46,730 nucleotides of DNA, from assembly GCF_030711595.1 (NCBI RefSeq), contig NZ_JAUJUJ010000018.1:1-46730 (forward strand). Reading direction: 5' to 3'. A program made the position numbers and the translations under genes. The first letter of the stretch is position 1, and every line of letters starts with the position of its first letter. Shown one piece after another: positions 34,350 through 43,415 of the stretch. Source of the DNA: Stenotrophomonas sp. YIM B06876 (GTDB lineage Bacteria > Pseudomonadota > Gammaproteobacteria > Xanthomonadales > Xanthomonadaceae). The notes beneath the pieces are model-generated. The model did not search any database. It was not told the DNA's origin and saw only the letters and a list, made by a program, of their open reading frames with translations.

Positions 34350-35699
34350 TCAGGATGCGCTGAGCAGTTGCGAGATTTCGTCGGTGCGCGCGCGCAGCAG
34401 CGCCGCGTCCCCCCGGGTTTCCACGTTCAGCCGCAGCAACGGCTCGGTGTTGGAGCTGCGCAGGTTGAAGCGCCATGCGCCAAAGTCGGCACTGATGCCA
34501 TCGGTGTGGTCCAGGGCCGGGGACTGTGGTGCAAAGTGCTCCATCACCCGGGCCACCGCGGCCTGGGCATCGGCGACCTTGAAGTTGATCTCACCACTGC
34601 AGGGGAACTTGTGCATGCGGGCCTCGACCAGATCGGCCAGCGAACGTCCGGATTCGGACACCAGCGCGGCGATCAGCAGCCATGGAATCATTCCCGAATC
34701 GGCGTAGGCGAATTCGCGGAAATAATGGTGCGCGCTCATTTCGCCGCCATACACCGCATTTTCGGCGCGCATCTTTTCCTTGATGAAGGCATGGCCACTC
34801 TTGCACAGCACCGGCTCACCGCCGGCCTGCTCGACCATTTCCACGGTGTTCCAGACCAGGCGCGGATCGTGCACGATCTTGCCGCCGGGCTGGCGCGCCA
34901 GAATCGCCTGCGCCAACAAGCCGACCAGGTAATAGCCTTCGATGAAGCGGCCGCTGTGGTCGAAGAAGAAGCAGCGGTCGAAGTCGCCATCCCAGGCGAT
35001 GCCGAAATCGGCGCCATGTTCGCGCACGGCCTGCGCGGTGAGCGCGCGATTTTCCGGCAGCAGCGGATTGGGAATTCCGTTGGGGAAGCGGCCGTCGGGC
35101 TCATGGCAGATACGCACGAATTCAAACGGCAGGTGCGGCGCCAGCTGATCGATGATGGTGCCTGCGCCGCCGTTGCCGGCATTGACCACCAGCTTCAGCG
35201 GCTTGAGTGCCTTCGGCTCGATGTAGCTCAGCAGATGCGCGATGTAGGCGCTCTTGTCCGGATGCGACTGCAGACCGGCGGTCGACTCAGCTGCGGGAGC
35301 CTGGTCGGCCTCGACCGCATCGGAGATCGCGAACAGGCCGGTATCCGAGCTGATCGGACGGGCCTGCTCCTTGACCAGTTTCATGCCGTTGTAATCCATC
35401 GGATTATGGCTGGCGGTGACCATCACACCACCGGCGGCCTTCAGGTGATCCACCTGGAAATAGACTTCCTCGGTGCCGCACAGGCCGATATCGATGACTT
35501 CACGCCCGGCGCCGCGCAAACCCGCAGCCAGCGCGTCCTGCAACGCGGGGCTGGTCAGCCGCACATCGTGGCCCAGCACCACATTTCCGGGATTCAGCTC
35601 GGCTGCCAGGGCCACGCCAATGCGGCGGGCCATGTCTTCATTGAGCTCATCGGGAACGCGACCGCGGATGTCATAGGCTTTGAACGCGGGAAGGGGCAT
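34350..35699 (-). CDS. xanA: Phosphomannomutase / phosphoglucomutase
   Basis: Interconverts hexose 6- and 1-phosphates (mannose and glucose), feeding both XanB and RmlA. It has 449 residues: [20 protein letters not shown], phosphoserine loop [13 protein letters not shown], metal loop DGDFDR, sugar loop [19 protein letters not shown], and phosphate loop [17 protein letters not shown] 35699 is chosen over ATG 35714 because AGGA lies before it and Xanthomonas XanA starts at this point as I recall. The equivalent Stenotrophomonas gene is spgM. Confidence 0.94.
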   Translation of the reverse strand: MPLPAFKAYDIRGRVPDELNEDMARRIGVALAAELNPGNVVLGHDVRLTSPALQDALAAGLRGAGREVIDIGLCGTEEVYFQVDHLKAAGGVMVTASHNPMDYNGMKLVKEQARPISSDTGLFAISDAVEADQAPAAESTAGLQSHPDKSAYIAHLLSYIEPKALKPLKLVVNAGNGGAGTIIDQLAPHLPFEFVRICHEPDGRFPNGIPNPLLPENRALTAQAVREHGADFGIAWDGDFDRCFFFDHSGRFIEGYYLVGLLAQAILARQPGGKIVHDPRLVWNTVEMVEQAGGEPVLCKSGHAFIKEKMRAENAVYGGEMSAHHYFREFAYADSGMIPWLLIAALVSESGRSLADLVEARMHKFPCSGEINFKVADAQAAVARVMEHFAPQSPALDHTDGISADFGAWRFNLRSSNTEPLLRLNVETRGDAALLRARTDEISQLLSAS

Positions 35700-35764
35700 G
35701 CGTGCATCCTGCATTGGGAAAGTCGCCTAGTTTAATGCCGCAGGGTGGGTTGCAGTCCGCGCGC

Positions 35765-35808
35765 TGGACAAAAGTCCAAGGGGGTGGCATTGCCGGTGCC
35801 GGTAGAAT
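35765..35808 (+). promoter_or_regulatory. Divergent xanA / CoA-transferase control region
   Basis: TGGAC and GTCCA (35765-35778, spacer AAAA) form a short dyad, and TAGAAT at 35803-35808 is a fair -10 box 30 bases before the CoA-transferase start. No clear -35 box was seen. Confidence 0.3.
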
Positions 35809-35837
35809 GGCCGCATTCTTCAACGTGAGCGTGACCG

Positions 35838-36575
35838 ATGAGCGATCTCTCCTCCGTAACCCCCCCGCGCGGCAAGGTGTTTGCCAACGCACAGCAGGCG
35901 CTGGACGGCGTCATTGCCGATGGCCAGACGCTGGCCGTGGGCGGCTTCGGCCTGTGCGGCATTCCCGAGGCGCTGATCGCGGCGTTGCGTGACAGCGGGG
36001 TCAAAGACTTGACCGCCATTTCCAACAATGCCGGCGTGGACGGCTTTGGCCTGGGGCAGCTGCTGGAAACGCGGCAGATCCGCAAGATGATTTCGTCCTA
36101 CGTGGGCGAAAACAAGGAATTCGAACGCCAGTTCCTGGCCGGTGAGCTGGAACTGGAATTCAACCCACAGGGCACCCTGGCCGAGCGCCTGCGCGCCGGC
36201 GGCGCAGGCATTCCGGCGTTTTTCACCGCCACCGGCTACGGCACCGTGGTGGCCGAGGGCAAGGAAACCCGCGAGTTCGACGGCAAGCACTACGTGCTGG
36301 AAACCGCGCTCACGGCCGATGTGTCGCTGGTCAAGGCCTGGAAGGCCGATGCCGCCGGCAACCTGGTGTTCCGCAAGACCGCGCGCAACTTCAACCCCGC
36401 CTGTGCGATGGCCGGCAGGATGTGCATCGTGGAAGTGGAGGAAATCGTCGAGGTCGGTGCGATCGATCCGGACCAGGTGCATCTGCCGGGCATCTATGTC
36501 GACCGCATCGTATTGAACGCGCATCCGGAAAAGCGCATCGAACAGCGCACCGTGCGCGCCGCAGGAGACAAATGA
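35838..36575 (+). CDS. lpsI: CoA transferase subunit A (acetoacetate:succinyl-CoA type)
   Basis: Alpha subunit of a 3-oxoacid CoA transferase, 245 residues. It has [16 protein letters not shown], the [16 protein letters not shown] region, [45 protein letters not shown] and the C-terminal [26 protein letters not shown]. Xanthomonads name it lpsI from its place by LPS genes, but the biochemical role is acetoacetate activation with succinyl-CoA. It is coupled with the B subunit by an ATGA overlap. Confidence 0.9.
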   Translation: MSDLSSVTPPRGKVFANAQQALDGVIADGQTLAVGGFGLCGIPEALIAALRDSGVKDLTAISNNAGVDGFGLGQLLETRQIRKMISSYVGENKEFERQFLAGELELEFNPQGTLAERLRAGGAGIPAFFTATGYGTVVAEGKETREFDGKHYVLETALTADVSLVKAWKADAAGNLVFRKTARNFNPACAMAGRMCIVEVEEIVEVGAIDPDQVHLPGIYVDRIVLNAHPEKRIEQRTVRAAGDK

Positions 36576-37213
36576 TGGCCTGGACCCGTGATGAAATGGC
36601 GCAGCGTGCTGCCCGCGAATTGACCGATGGCGCCTACGTGAACCTGGGCATTGGCTTGCCGACCCTGGTGGCCAATCACATTCCCGAGGGTGTGGACGTG
36701 TGGCTGCAGTCGGAAAATGGCCTGTTGGGCATCGGCCCGTTCCCGACCGAGGACGAGCTCGACGCCGATCTGATCAATGCCGGCAAACAGACGGTCACCG
36801 CCCGTGCCGGTGCCAGCTACTTCGGCAGCCACGACAGCTTTGCGATGATCCGCGGCGGCCATATCAACCTGGCCATCCTGGGCGCGATGCAGGTGACCGC
36901 CAAGGGTGATCTGGCCAACTGGATGGTGCCCGGGAAAATGGTCAAGGGTATGGGCGGCGCGATGGACCTGGTGGCCGGCGTGCAGCGCGTGGTGGTGCTG
37001 ATGGAACACACCGCCAAGAACGGCGAGCACAAGATCCTGCCTGAATGCACGCTGCCGCTGACCGGCGTGGGCGTGGTCAGCCGCATTATCACCGACCTGG
37101 CGATCTTCGATGTCACCGACAAGGGACTGCTGCTGGTGGAAACGGCGCCGGGTGTCAGTGCTGAGGAGTTGCAGCAGAAAACCGGTGTCGATTTTCTCGC
37201 CGCTGCAAACTGA
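36572..37213 (+). CDS. lpsJ: CoA transferase subunit B
   Basis: Beta subunit, 213 residues. It has [16 protein letters not shown] and the catalytic-glutamate motif [10 protein letters not shown], then [40 protein letters not shown] and the C-terminal [15 protein letters not shown]. The start is ATG 36572 with AGGAG upstream; a second ATG follows immediately. The acetoacetate substrate could come from the FAH/MaiA route encoded at the left of the window. Confidence 0.92.
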   Translation: MMAWTRDEMAQRAARELTDGAYVNLGIGLPTLVANHIPEGVDVWLQSENGLLGIGPFPTEDELDADLINAGKQTVTARAGASYFGSHDSFAMIRGGHINLAILGAMQVTAKGDLANWMVPGKMVKGMGGAMDLVAGVQRVVVLMEHTAKNGEHKILPECTLPLTGVGVVSRIITDLAIFDVTDKGLLLVETAPGVSAEELQQKTGVDFLAAAN

Positions 37214-37228
37214 TGGCTATCGCAGATA

Positions 37229-37265
37229 CATGTAGGGGCAGCGCGTGATCCGCTGCCCCTACATG
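37229..37265. repeat. GTAG-type REP palindrome
   Basis: Arms CATGTAGGGGCAGCG (37229-37243) and CGCTGCCCCTACATG (37251-37265) pair perfectly over 15 bases around a 7-base loop. The GTAG near the foot of the stem is the hallmark of REP elements mobilised by RAYT transposases in Stenotrophomonas and relatives. It sits between lpsJ and the alkB-like gene and may also stop transcription. Confidence 0.6.
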
Positions 37266-37283
37266 CAGCACAGGTAACTGGCA

Positions 37284-37868
37284 GTGGAGCTGTTTTTGCC
37301 CGGAGCCGAGGTTCATGCCCATCGCCATTGGTTGGCGGTAGACGCCGCAGATGTACTTCTCTCGTCTCTGTTCATTTCGGCTGCCTGGGAAGTGCATCGC
37401 ATCCGCATGTTCGGGCGGCTGGTCGATTCGCCGCGGCTGAGCTGCTGGATGGGCGATCCACAGGCTGCCTACCGCTACTCGGGGGTGAGGTTCACGCCGG
37501 TGCCGTGGTTGCCAGCGCTGGCAGCGGTGCGTGAGCGGCTGCAGCTTGAAACCGGGCATGCGTTCAACAGTGTGCTGCTGAACCGTTATCGCGACGGCCG
37601 CGACTGCATGGGCTGGCACAGCGATGACGAGCCCGAGTTGGGGCCACAGCCGCTTATCGCCTCCCTCAGTCTTGGCGCGACCCGCCGGTTTTTGCTGAAG
37701 CATCGGGCCCGGCCGGAAGTGCGGGCTTGTGTCGAGCTGCAGCATGGCGATCTGCTGTTGATGGGCGGCGATACCCAGCGCCACTACCGGCATGCGCTGC
37801 CGCGGACCGCGCGCCCGGTGGGCGAGCGCATCAATCTGACGTTCCGGCAGATCCTGCCGGGTTGCTGA
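37284..37868 (+). CDS. AlkB-like Fe(II)/2-oxoglutarate dioxygenase
   Basis: Oxidative demethylase family for alkylated nucleic acid bases, 194 residues. It is closer in outline to the short ALKBH2/3-like bacterial proteins than to E. coli AlkB. Iron and oxoglutarate residues are visible: LLNRYRDGRDCMGWHSDDE (H-x-D), the distal H in RHYRHALP, and R-x-NLTFR near the end. The start is GTG 37284 with AGGTAA upstream. It appears to be a single gene. Confidence 0.88.
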   Translation: MELFLPGAEVHAHRHWLAVDAADVLLSSLFISAAWEVHRIRMFGRLVDSPRLSCWMGDPQAAYRYSGVRFTPVPWLPALAAVRERLQLETGHAFNSVLLNRYRDGRDCMGWHSDDEPELGPQPLIASLSLGATRRFLLKHRARPEVRACVELQHGDLLLMGGDTQRHYRHALPRTARPVGERINLTFRQILPGC

Positions 37869-37890
37869 GAACTTCCGGGCGCGTCGGCCC

Positions 37891-38550
37891 TCAGCGCTTG
37901 GCGGTGACCTGTGGGCCGCCGGTGCGCGCCGAATCCGCCTGTCCGGCCGCCAGCGTCCAGCCCACCAGCTCCGCGGCGACTTGCTGCAATGCCTGTTCAA
38001 AGGCCAAGGCGACCTCGGCGGTGCCGGTGGCACTTGCGGGCTGGACCTGGAGGAAGGTCCGCGAGGCGATGACGCGCTGGTCGGTGCTGTGGATCAGTTT
38101 GGCGTTGAGTTCGATGGTGGCCGCCGGCAACGTGCCGCCGCGGTAGTCGGCCTCGAAACGGCGCAGGTCCATGGTCAGTTTGTAATCGGAACGGATCCCG
38201 GTGGCGATGCGGGCGACCGCCGCAATCCGGCCGGAATCCTCGAATGCCCGCAGCACGGTGTCTTCGAGCAGGTCGGTGGCCGGTTGCGACCAGGTGACGC
38301 CGCGGTAGATTTCCAGCTGGTCCGGTGTCGGCCGCACATTGATGCGCGGGCTGTCGATCAGGCGCGGGGCGCTGGGCTTGGCGATGACCAGCTGCCAGTT
38401 CGCCGCCGGCCAGGCGGGATCGGCCGCCACCCGGACCTGCGGTGCGTAGATGGTGACCGGGTGTTTGTCACCGCCGCCCAGCAGCGAGCAACCGGCCAGG
38501 GCGAGCAGGCACAACGGGACAGCCAGGCGAAGCAGCGGCGTGCGCATCAT
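37891..38550 (-). CDS. MCE-transporter auxiliary lipoprotein (PqiC/DUF330 type)
   Basis: Lipoprotein partner of MCE lipid transporters, 219 residues. The signal ends LALAGC with lipidated Cys21. The mature part shows the ABC-type transport auxiliary pattern: VTIYAPQVRV, WQLVIAKPSAPRLIDSPRINVRPTPDQLEIYRGVTWSQPATDLLEDTVLRAFEDSGRI. It is last in the four-gene operon; its ATG overlaps the MCE stop. Confidence 0.85.
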   Translation of the reverse strand: MMRTPLLRLAVPLCLLALAGCSLLGGGDKHPVTIYAPQVRVAADPAWPAANWQLVIAKPSAPRLIDSPRINVRPTPDQLEIYRGVTWSQPATDLLEDTVLRAFEDSGRIAAVARIATGIRSDYKLTMDLRRFEADYRGGTLPAATIELNAKLIHSTDQRVIASRTFLQVQPASATGTAEVALAFEQALQQVAAELVGWTLAAGQADSARTGGPQVTAKR

Positions 38551-39473
38551 CGGGGGTCGAACTCCTTGGGGGCGTCGCGGCCGAGCAGGTAGCGCGCGGG
38601 ATTGTTTTCCAGCCGGTCGCTGACCTGGCGCAGGTCGCGGATCAAACCGCGCAACTCGGTCAGGGTCGGGCCCAGCTGGGCCAGGCCGTCATTGGCGAAG
38701 CTGTTGATCGCGGCGCGGTTCTCGCCAAGGATCGAGTCGGCGTTGCCGGCGGCCGAATCGAGCTTGACCAGGGTGGTGTCCAGTTTGGCCAGGATCTGCG
38801 GCAGCTGTTGCACCAGATTACGGTCCAGGCGCTGGATGGTGCCGTTGGCGGAGGCCAGGGTGACATCCAGGTTGCGCGCCGTCTCGCGGGCGCTGGCAAT
38901 CAAGGCCTGGGTACCGGCTTCACGATCAGCCAGTCCTTTGCTGATCGCCTCCACGTTCTGCAACGTGGAGGCGATGCTGGCCACGTTGCGGTCACTGAGC
39001 ACTTGATCCATGCGCTCGACGATGCGGCTGGCCACATCGGTGATGTTCTGCAGCGCCGAAGGCACCGCCTGGATCGTCGGTACCGCTTCTTTGCTGATCG
39101 CGGTCAGCGCCGGGCTTTGCGGGGTGCCGCCGGTGAGCTGGATGATGGTCGGACCGGTCAGGCTGGTGATGGCCAGTTTGGCGCGGGTATCGGCTTTGAC
39201 TGGAGTGGTGGAATTGAGGCGGACCCGGGCGATGACCTGCCGCGGGTCGTCCGGCGCCAGGGTCAGCTCGGTGATCGAACCCACGGCGATGCCGTTGTAT
39301 TGCACCGGGCTGCCGACTGAAAGCCCGGTGACGGCTTCGTTGAACACCACGCGGTACTGCTGCCAGGTGCGGTCGGAGGAGTACTTGGCCGCCCACAGGC
39401 CGAATGCCAGCAGGGCCAGCGACACCAGTAGGGTGAAGACCCCGATCAACACGTAATTGGCTTTGGTTTCCAT
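38547..39473 (-). CDS. mlaD: MCE-domain lipid-binding protein (MlaD-like)
   Basis: Inner-membrane-anchored periplasmic MCE protein, 308 residues. One N-terminal helix (NYVLIGVFTLLVSLALLAFGLW) is followed by the MCE domain at about 38-115 (YRVVFNEAVTGLSVGSPVQYNGIAVGSITEL, LTGPTIIQLTGG). A long helical C-terminal part follows (about 150-300), much longer than in E. coli MlaD (183 residues), so it can form a periplasmic helical tube as in longer MCE proteins. Confidence 0.9.
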   Translation of the reverse strand: METKANYVLIGVFTLLVSLALLAFGLWAAKYSSDRTWQQYRVVFNEAVTGLSVGSPVQYNGIAVGSITELTLAPDDPRQVIARVRLNSTTPVKADTRAKLAITSLTGPTIIQLTGGTPQSPALTAISKEAVPTIQAVPSALQNITDVASRIVERMDQVLSDRNVASIASTLQNVEAISKGLADREAGTQALIASARETARNLDVTLASANGTIQRLDRNLVQQLPQILAKLDTTLVKLDSAAGNADSILGENRAAINSFANDGLAQLGPTLTELRGLIRDLRQVSDRLENNPARYLLGRDAPKEFDPR

Positions 39474-39502
39474 ATCTCAGGTGCCCGGGAAAGTGTCGTG
39501 CA

Positions 39503-40357
39503 TCATCGGTTTTCCTTGTTCTCGCCTGGCGGTGCATTTGTCACCGCGTTGCGTGCGGCCCGTGCGCGCGGGCCATGGAAATATTCCTGTATCCACGGGT
39601 GGTCGATGCGCTCGATCTTGGCCAGTGGCGCGGTGGCCACCACCTTGCGATCGGCCAGCACCGCCACGCGGTCACAGATAGCGTAAAGCGTGTCCAGATC
39701 GTGTGTGATCAGGAACACGGTCAGGCCCAGCGCCTGTTGCAGGGTCTTGATCAGGCGATCGAAAGCGTCCGCGGCGATCGGGTCCAGCCCGGCAGTGGGT
39801 TCATCCAGAAACAGCAGCGGCGGGTCCAGGGCCAAGGCGCGTGCCAGACCGGCGCGTTTGCGCATGCCGCCGGACAGTTGCGAAGGCAGTTTGTTGATGG
39901 TGTCGGCGGACAGGCCGGCCAGTTTCACCTTCAGCAATGCCAGTTCGTAATGCCAGCGCTCACCCAGTTCGGGATGGTGTTCCTTCAGCGGCACCTGCAC
40001 GTTTTCGCCGACCGTCAGCGAGGAAAACAGGGCGCCGTCCTGGAACAACACCCCGGTATTGCGCTCGATATGCAGGCGGTCGGCCGGCTTTTCCGAGCGC
40101 GCATCCACGCCCAGCACCTGGATCTGGCCGGAGGTGGGCGGGCTGAGGCCGAGGATGCTGCGCATCAGCACCGATTTGCCCGCGCCCGAGCCGCCGACCA
40201 CGCCGAGGATTTCGCCGCGACGCACGTCCAGATCCAGATCTTCATGCACGATCTGGCTACCGAAGCGGTTGCACAGGCCACGGACGCGGATCACCGGCGC
40301 CTCTGCGGCGGCCGCAGGCGAATCAGGCGCTTGTGCTGGCAGCGTTGCGGGGTCCAT
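39503..40357 (-). CDS. mlaF: MCE-transporter ATPase (MlaF-like)
   Basis: ABC ATPase of the lipid transporter, 284 residues, with Walker A GGSGAGKS, QDGALFSSLTVGENVQVPL, signature LSGGMRKRAGLARAL, Walker B LLFLDEPTAGLDP and the switch histidine in ITHDLDT. The N-terminus has an Ala/Pro-rich leader of about 20 residues. One base separates it from the permease stop. Confidence 0.92.
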   Translation of the reverse strand: MDPATLPAQAPDSPAAAAEAPVIRVRGLCNRFGSQIVHEDLDLDVRRGEILGVVGGSGAGKSVLMRSILGLSPPTSGQIQVLGVDARSEKPADRLHIERNTGVLFQDGALFSSLTVGENVQVPLKEHHPELGERWHYELALLKVKLAGLSADTINKLPSQLSGGMRKRAGLARALALDPPLLFLDEPTAGLDPIAADAFDRLIKTLQQALGLTVFLITHDLDTLYAICDRVAVLADRKVVATAPLAKIERIDHPWIQEYFHGPRARAARNAVTNAPPGENKENR

Positions 40358-40358
40358 C

Positions 40359-41471
40359 TCACCAGCCCATATGCATGAACCACAACGCCGCCAGCGCGTC
40401 GAGGGTGATCACCAGCGAGATCGTCTGCACCACGCTGGAGGTGGTGCGCTCGCCAACCGACTGGGCGGTGCCTTCCACCTTCAGCCCTTCCAGGCAGCCG
40501 ATCAGGGCGATGATGACGGCAAATACCGGTGCCTTCGACAGCCCGACCAGCATGTGCCGCACCTCGATGGTTTCGTGCATGCGCGCCAGGTACATCTGCG
40601 GGGGGATATCCAGATCGAAGGCGCCGACGGTGACACCGCCGGCCAGGCCGGCCAGCATCGCCACGAAGGTCAGCAGCGGCAACATCAGCAGCAATGCGGC
40701 CACCCGCGGCAGCACCAGCAGATCGATCGGGTCCAGCCCCAGGGTCTGGATCGCGTCGATCTCCTCGCCGGCCTTCATCGCGCCGATCTGCGCGGTGAAG
40801 GCGCTGGCGGTGCGGCCGGCCAGCACGATCGCGGTCAGCAGTACCGCGAATTCGCGCAGGAAGGCGATGCTGACCAGTTCCACCACGTAGATTTCAGCCC
40901 CGAAGTCGCTCAGGATCGTGGAGCCCAGAAAGGCGATCACGGCACCGACCAGATACGACAGCAGCGCCACCAGCGGCACCGCATCCAGCCCCACTTGTTC
41001 CATATGGTGCACGGCGGCGGTCAGGCGGAAGCGCCGTGGTTGCCGCAGCAGGCGCGCCGCCTTCACCAGGTTCTCGCCGAGGAAATTCACCAGCATCACG
41101 ATGTTCTGTGCGGTGGCATGCACCGAGCGGCCGAGCCGGTCCAGAGCGGCCAGTACGCCGAAATCGCGTTTGGGTCTGGGGCGGTCGTCGACGACTTCCT
41201 CGATCGTGGACACCAGCGCCTGATGCGCCTGGCGATAGAGGATGGCATCGTCGGCCAGCCCGGCGCGGTGCGCAAAGCGCAGCAGCTGCAATACCCCGGC
41301 CGAATCCAGCTGGGTGATGCCACGCGCATCCAGCTGCAGGGTTCCGTCGGGAATCCCGCGCAGGGTGTCGCCCATCTGCAGCGCGGTGGCCAGGGTCCAA
41401 CAGCCGGACAGCCGCACCTGGTGGGCGGTATTGGGATCGGGTTCGAGGCGGGGGGGCTGGGTTTGTGTCAT
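40359..41471 (-). CDS. mlaE: MCE-transporter permease with N-terminal STAS-like domain (MlaE family)
   Basis: Permease of the lipid transporter, 370 residues from ATG 41471. Residues about 1-105 form a STAS-like domain (VRLSGCWTLATALQMGDTL, LQLDARGITQLDSAGVLQLLRF), so the role of the separate MlaB protein is fused in. Residues about 120-370 are the MlaE domain (LVALLSYLVGAVIAFLGSTIL, AIVLAGRTASAFTAQIGAMKAGEEIDAIQTLGLDPIDLLVLPRVAALLLMLPLLT). It is first in an operon of permease, ATPase, MCE protein and lipoprotein. An upstream extension of the open frame is rejected: it lies over the thrE promoter. Confidence 0.9.
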   Translation of the reverse strand: MTQTQPPRLEPDPNTAHQVRLSGCWTLATALQMGDTLRGIPDGTLQLDARGITQLDSAGVLQLLRFAHRAGLADDAILYRQAHQALVSTIEEVVDDRPRPKRDFGVLAALDRLGRSVHATAQNIVMLVNFLGENLVKAARLLRQPRRFRLTAAVHHMEQVGLDAVPLVALLSYLVGAVIAFLGSTILSDFGAEIYVVELVSIAFLREFAVLLTAIVLAGRTASAFTAQIGAMKAGEEIDAIQTLGLDPIDLLVLPRVAALLLMLPLLTFVAMLAGLAGGVTVGAFDLDIPPQMYLARMHETIEVRHMLVGLSKAPVFAVIIALIGCLEGLKVEGTAQSVGERTTSSVVQTISLVITLDALAALWFMHMGW

Positions 41472-41554
41472 GGCGCGTCCGTTGCCGAGCATAACCTGTC
41501 CATCTGTCATCCAATAATGACTGCGACGGCAGGCTTCAGGCGATACTAGTCCGC

Positions 41555-42814
41555 ATGTCTGCCGAACCCCTCGCCATTGCCAATACCCGGGCCACTTACG
41601 CGCAGCGCGTGGCGTTCGTTTCGGAGATCGCCGGCCGCCTGCACAGTTACGGCACCACCGCCCAGCGGTTGGAACTGGCGGTGGTGGCATTGGCGCAGCA
41701 GCTGGATCTGGATTGCGAGCCGTGGTCGAATCCGACCGGGCTGATCCTGAGTTTCAGCGATCCGACCAAGGCTATCGGTTCCAGCGATATCACCCGCGTC
41801 ATCCGCCTGGCGCCGGGCGACAACGATCTGCATAAACTCAGCATGGCCGACCAGATTGCCGATGCGGTGGCCGCCGGGCGCATGAGTATCGCCCAGGGCC
41901 ACACCATGCTGCGGCAGTTGGACAAGGATCCGGGTTGGCGCGGCCAGGCCCGCAACCTGCTGTCGTTCTGCCTGGGTTCGGGCGGCGTGGCGGGTATCTG
42001 GGGGCTGCCGTGGCTGGATATCGCCACCGCCAGTGTTATCGGGCTGCTGATCGGCCTGCTCACCACCTATGCCGACCGCCGCCCGGCCACGCGTGAAGCC
42101 GGTGAAGCGCTGGCGGCGCTGCTGGCCGGTTTTGTCGCGGTCCTGGTGGCCACCTTCATTGGCGCGCTGAATCTCAATTCGGTGATCATCGCCTCGCTGG
42201 TGGTGCTGCTGCCGGGTATGTCGCTGACCAATGCGGTCAATGAACTGTCCAGCCAGCATTGGGTGTCGGGCATGGCGCGGTTTGCCGGGGCGGTGACCAC
42301 CATCCTGAAACTGACCGTGGGCGCGGTGATTGCGGTGACCCTGGCCGGGCTGTTGGGCATGGAGCCGCTGGTGCGGGCGTCGCGTCCTCAATCGGACTGG
42401 GTGGAATGGGGCGCGATGCTGGTGACCTCGTTTGCCTTCGCCATGCTGTTCAAGGCCAGCCGCCGTGATTATCCGTGGGTAATGGCGGCGGCCATCGCCG
42501 GCTATGCCATCTCCCGTTATGGCGGCCAGGCCTGGGGTATTCCGGCCGGGGTGTTTCTGGCGGCGATGGCGTTGACCGCGGCCGGCAACCTGTTTGGACG
42601 CCTCTGCCAGCGCCCGGGGGCGATCGTGCGCCTGCCCGGCATCATCATGCTGGTGCCGGGGAGTACCAGTTTGCGCGGGGTATTGAACCTGATCCAGCAA
42701 CAGGACGTGCATGTGGGGCAGTCGGCGCTGCTGATCGTGCTCAACGTGGTGATGGCGCTGGTGGCCGGGCTGCTGTTCGGCAACCTGCTGATTCCGGCAC
42801 GCAAGACGCTGTAG
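41555..42814 (+). CDS. ThrE-family threonine/serine exporter
   Basis: Inner-membrane exporter family, 419 residues. An N-terminal cytoplasmic domain of about 130 residues (FVSEIAGRLHSYGTTAQRLELAVVALAQQL, the DUF1212 pattern) is followed by about ten membrane helices, including IIASLVVLLPGMSLTNAVNELSSQHWVSGMAR and the C-terminal DUF3815-like half with IIMLVPGSTSLRGVL. Substrate is assumed from the family. It is divergent from the MCE operon. Confidence 0.87.
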   Translation: MSAEPLAIANTRATYAQRVAFVSEIAGRLHSYGTTAQRLELAVVALAQQLDLDCEPWSNPTGLILSFSDPTKAIGSSDITRVIRLAPGDNDLHKLSMADQIADAVAAGRMSIAQGHTMLRQLDKDPGWRGQARNLLSFCLGSGGVAGIWGLPWLDIATASVIGLLIGLLTTYADRRPATREAGEALAALLAGFVAVLVATFIGALNLNSVIIASLVVLLPGMSLTNAVNELSSQHWVSGMARFAGAVTTILKLTVGAVIAVTLAGLLGMEPLVRASRPQSDWVEWGAMLVTSFAFAMLFKASRRDYPWVMAAAIAGYAISRYGGQAWGIPAGVFLAAMALTAAGNLFGRLCQRPGAIVRLPGIIMLVPGSTSLRGVLNLIQQQDVHVGQSALLIVLNVVMALVAGLLFGNLLIPARKTL

Positions 42815-42836
42815 AAGGTATTACCGGAAGACAATG

Positions 42837-42866
42837 AAAAACGCCGGCAGTTGCCAGCGTTTTTTT
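42837..42866. terminator. Bidirectional rho-independent terminator (thrE / hns)
   Basis: AAAAACGC and GCGTTTTT with an inner GGC/GCC stem, followed by seven T on the plus strand and matching A run for the minus strand; it lies between convergent genes. Confidence 0.85.
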
Positions 42867-42884
42867 GCAGCAGGAAGATCCCGA

Positions 42885-43262
42885 TCACTTGTCGATCAGG
42901 AAATCCTCGACCTTCTGACCCTGCGAGGTGAACTCGGCCAGCCAGCGCGGCTGCTTGCCGCGGCCGGTCCAGGTTTCGTCCGGATTGGCGGGGTTGCGGT
43001 ATTTCGGCGCGACCTTGGCCAGCTTGCGGCCGGGCTTGCTGGCGGTTTTGCCGGCTTTCGCGGTCTTCGGGGCCTTCATGCCCGCTGCGGCGGTGCCGAA
43101 CAGTTCTTCCAGCGTATAGCCAGCGGCCTTGGCGGATTTGGCCAGCTGCGCGCGGACTTTGGCGATCGGAGCGCGCTTGGCAACAAGGGTCTGCTGCTTT
43201 TTCGCGGTACGGATCAGTACGCCCAGTTCTTTGGCCGACAGGCCGCTCAGGTCAATGCTCAT
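42885..43262 (-). CDS. H-NS family DNA-binding protein (XrvA-like)
   Basis: Nucleoid-associated silencer, 125 residues. The N-terminal helix region (MSIDLSGLSAKELGVLIRTAKKQQTLVAKR) serves dimerisation, there is a Lys/Ala linker, and the C-terminal H-NS core at about 86-115 (PKYRNPANPDETWTGRGKQPRWLAEF) carries the minor-groove-contacting GRGKQPRW. Such proteins silence AT-richer acquired DNA, including polysaccharide loci. GGAG lies before ATG 43262. The 150 bases upstream are AT-rich for this genome and hold its promoter. Confidence 0.92.
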   Translation of the reverse strand: MSIDLSGLSAKELGVLIRTAKKQQTLVAKRAPIAKVRAQLAKSAKAAGYTLEELFGTAAAGMKAPKTAKAGKTASKPGRKLAKVAPKYRNPANPDETWTGRGKQPRWLAEFTSQGQKVEDFLIDK

Positions 43263-43388
43263 CGATTAACTACTCCGGATAATGGGAAGGTTTGACTTGG
43301 CCATTCCGTGGCAGCCACGCAAGCATACAAGCCTGTCCGCCGGAACTACAAACTAAATAATGGATTTTGTGTAATGGGCGAATGAAAA

Positions 43389-43408
43389 GGCCGGGGAATT
43401 CCCCGGCC
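43389..43408 (-). terminator. Rho-independent terminator after proS
   Basis: Perfect 20-base palindrome, arms GGCCGGGGAA and TTCCCCGGCC, followed on the minus strand by TTTT, seven bases past the proS stop. Confidence 0.8.
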
Positions 43409-43415
43409 GTGTCGA

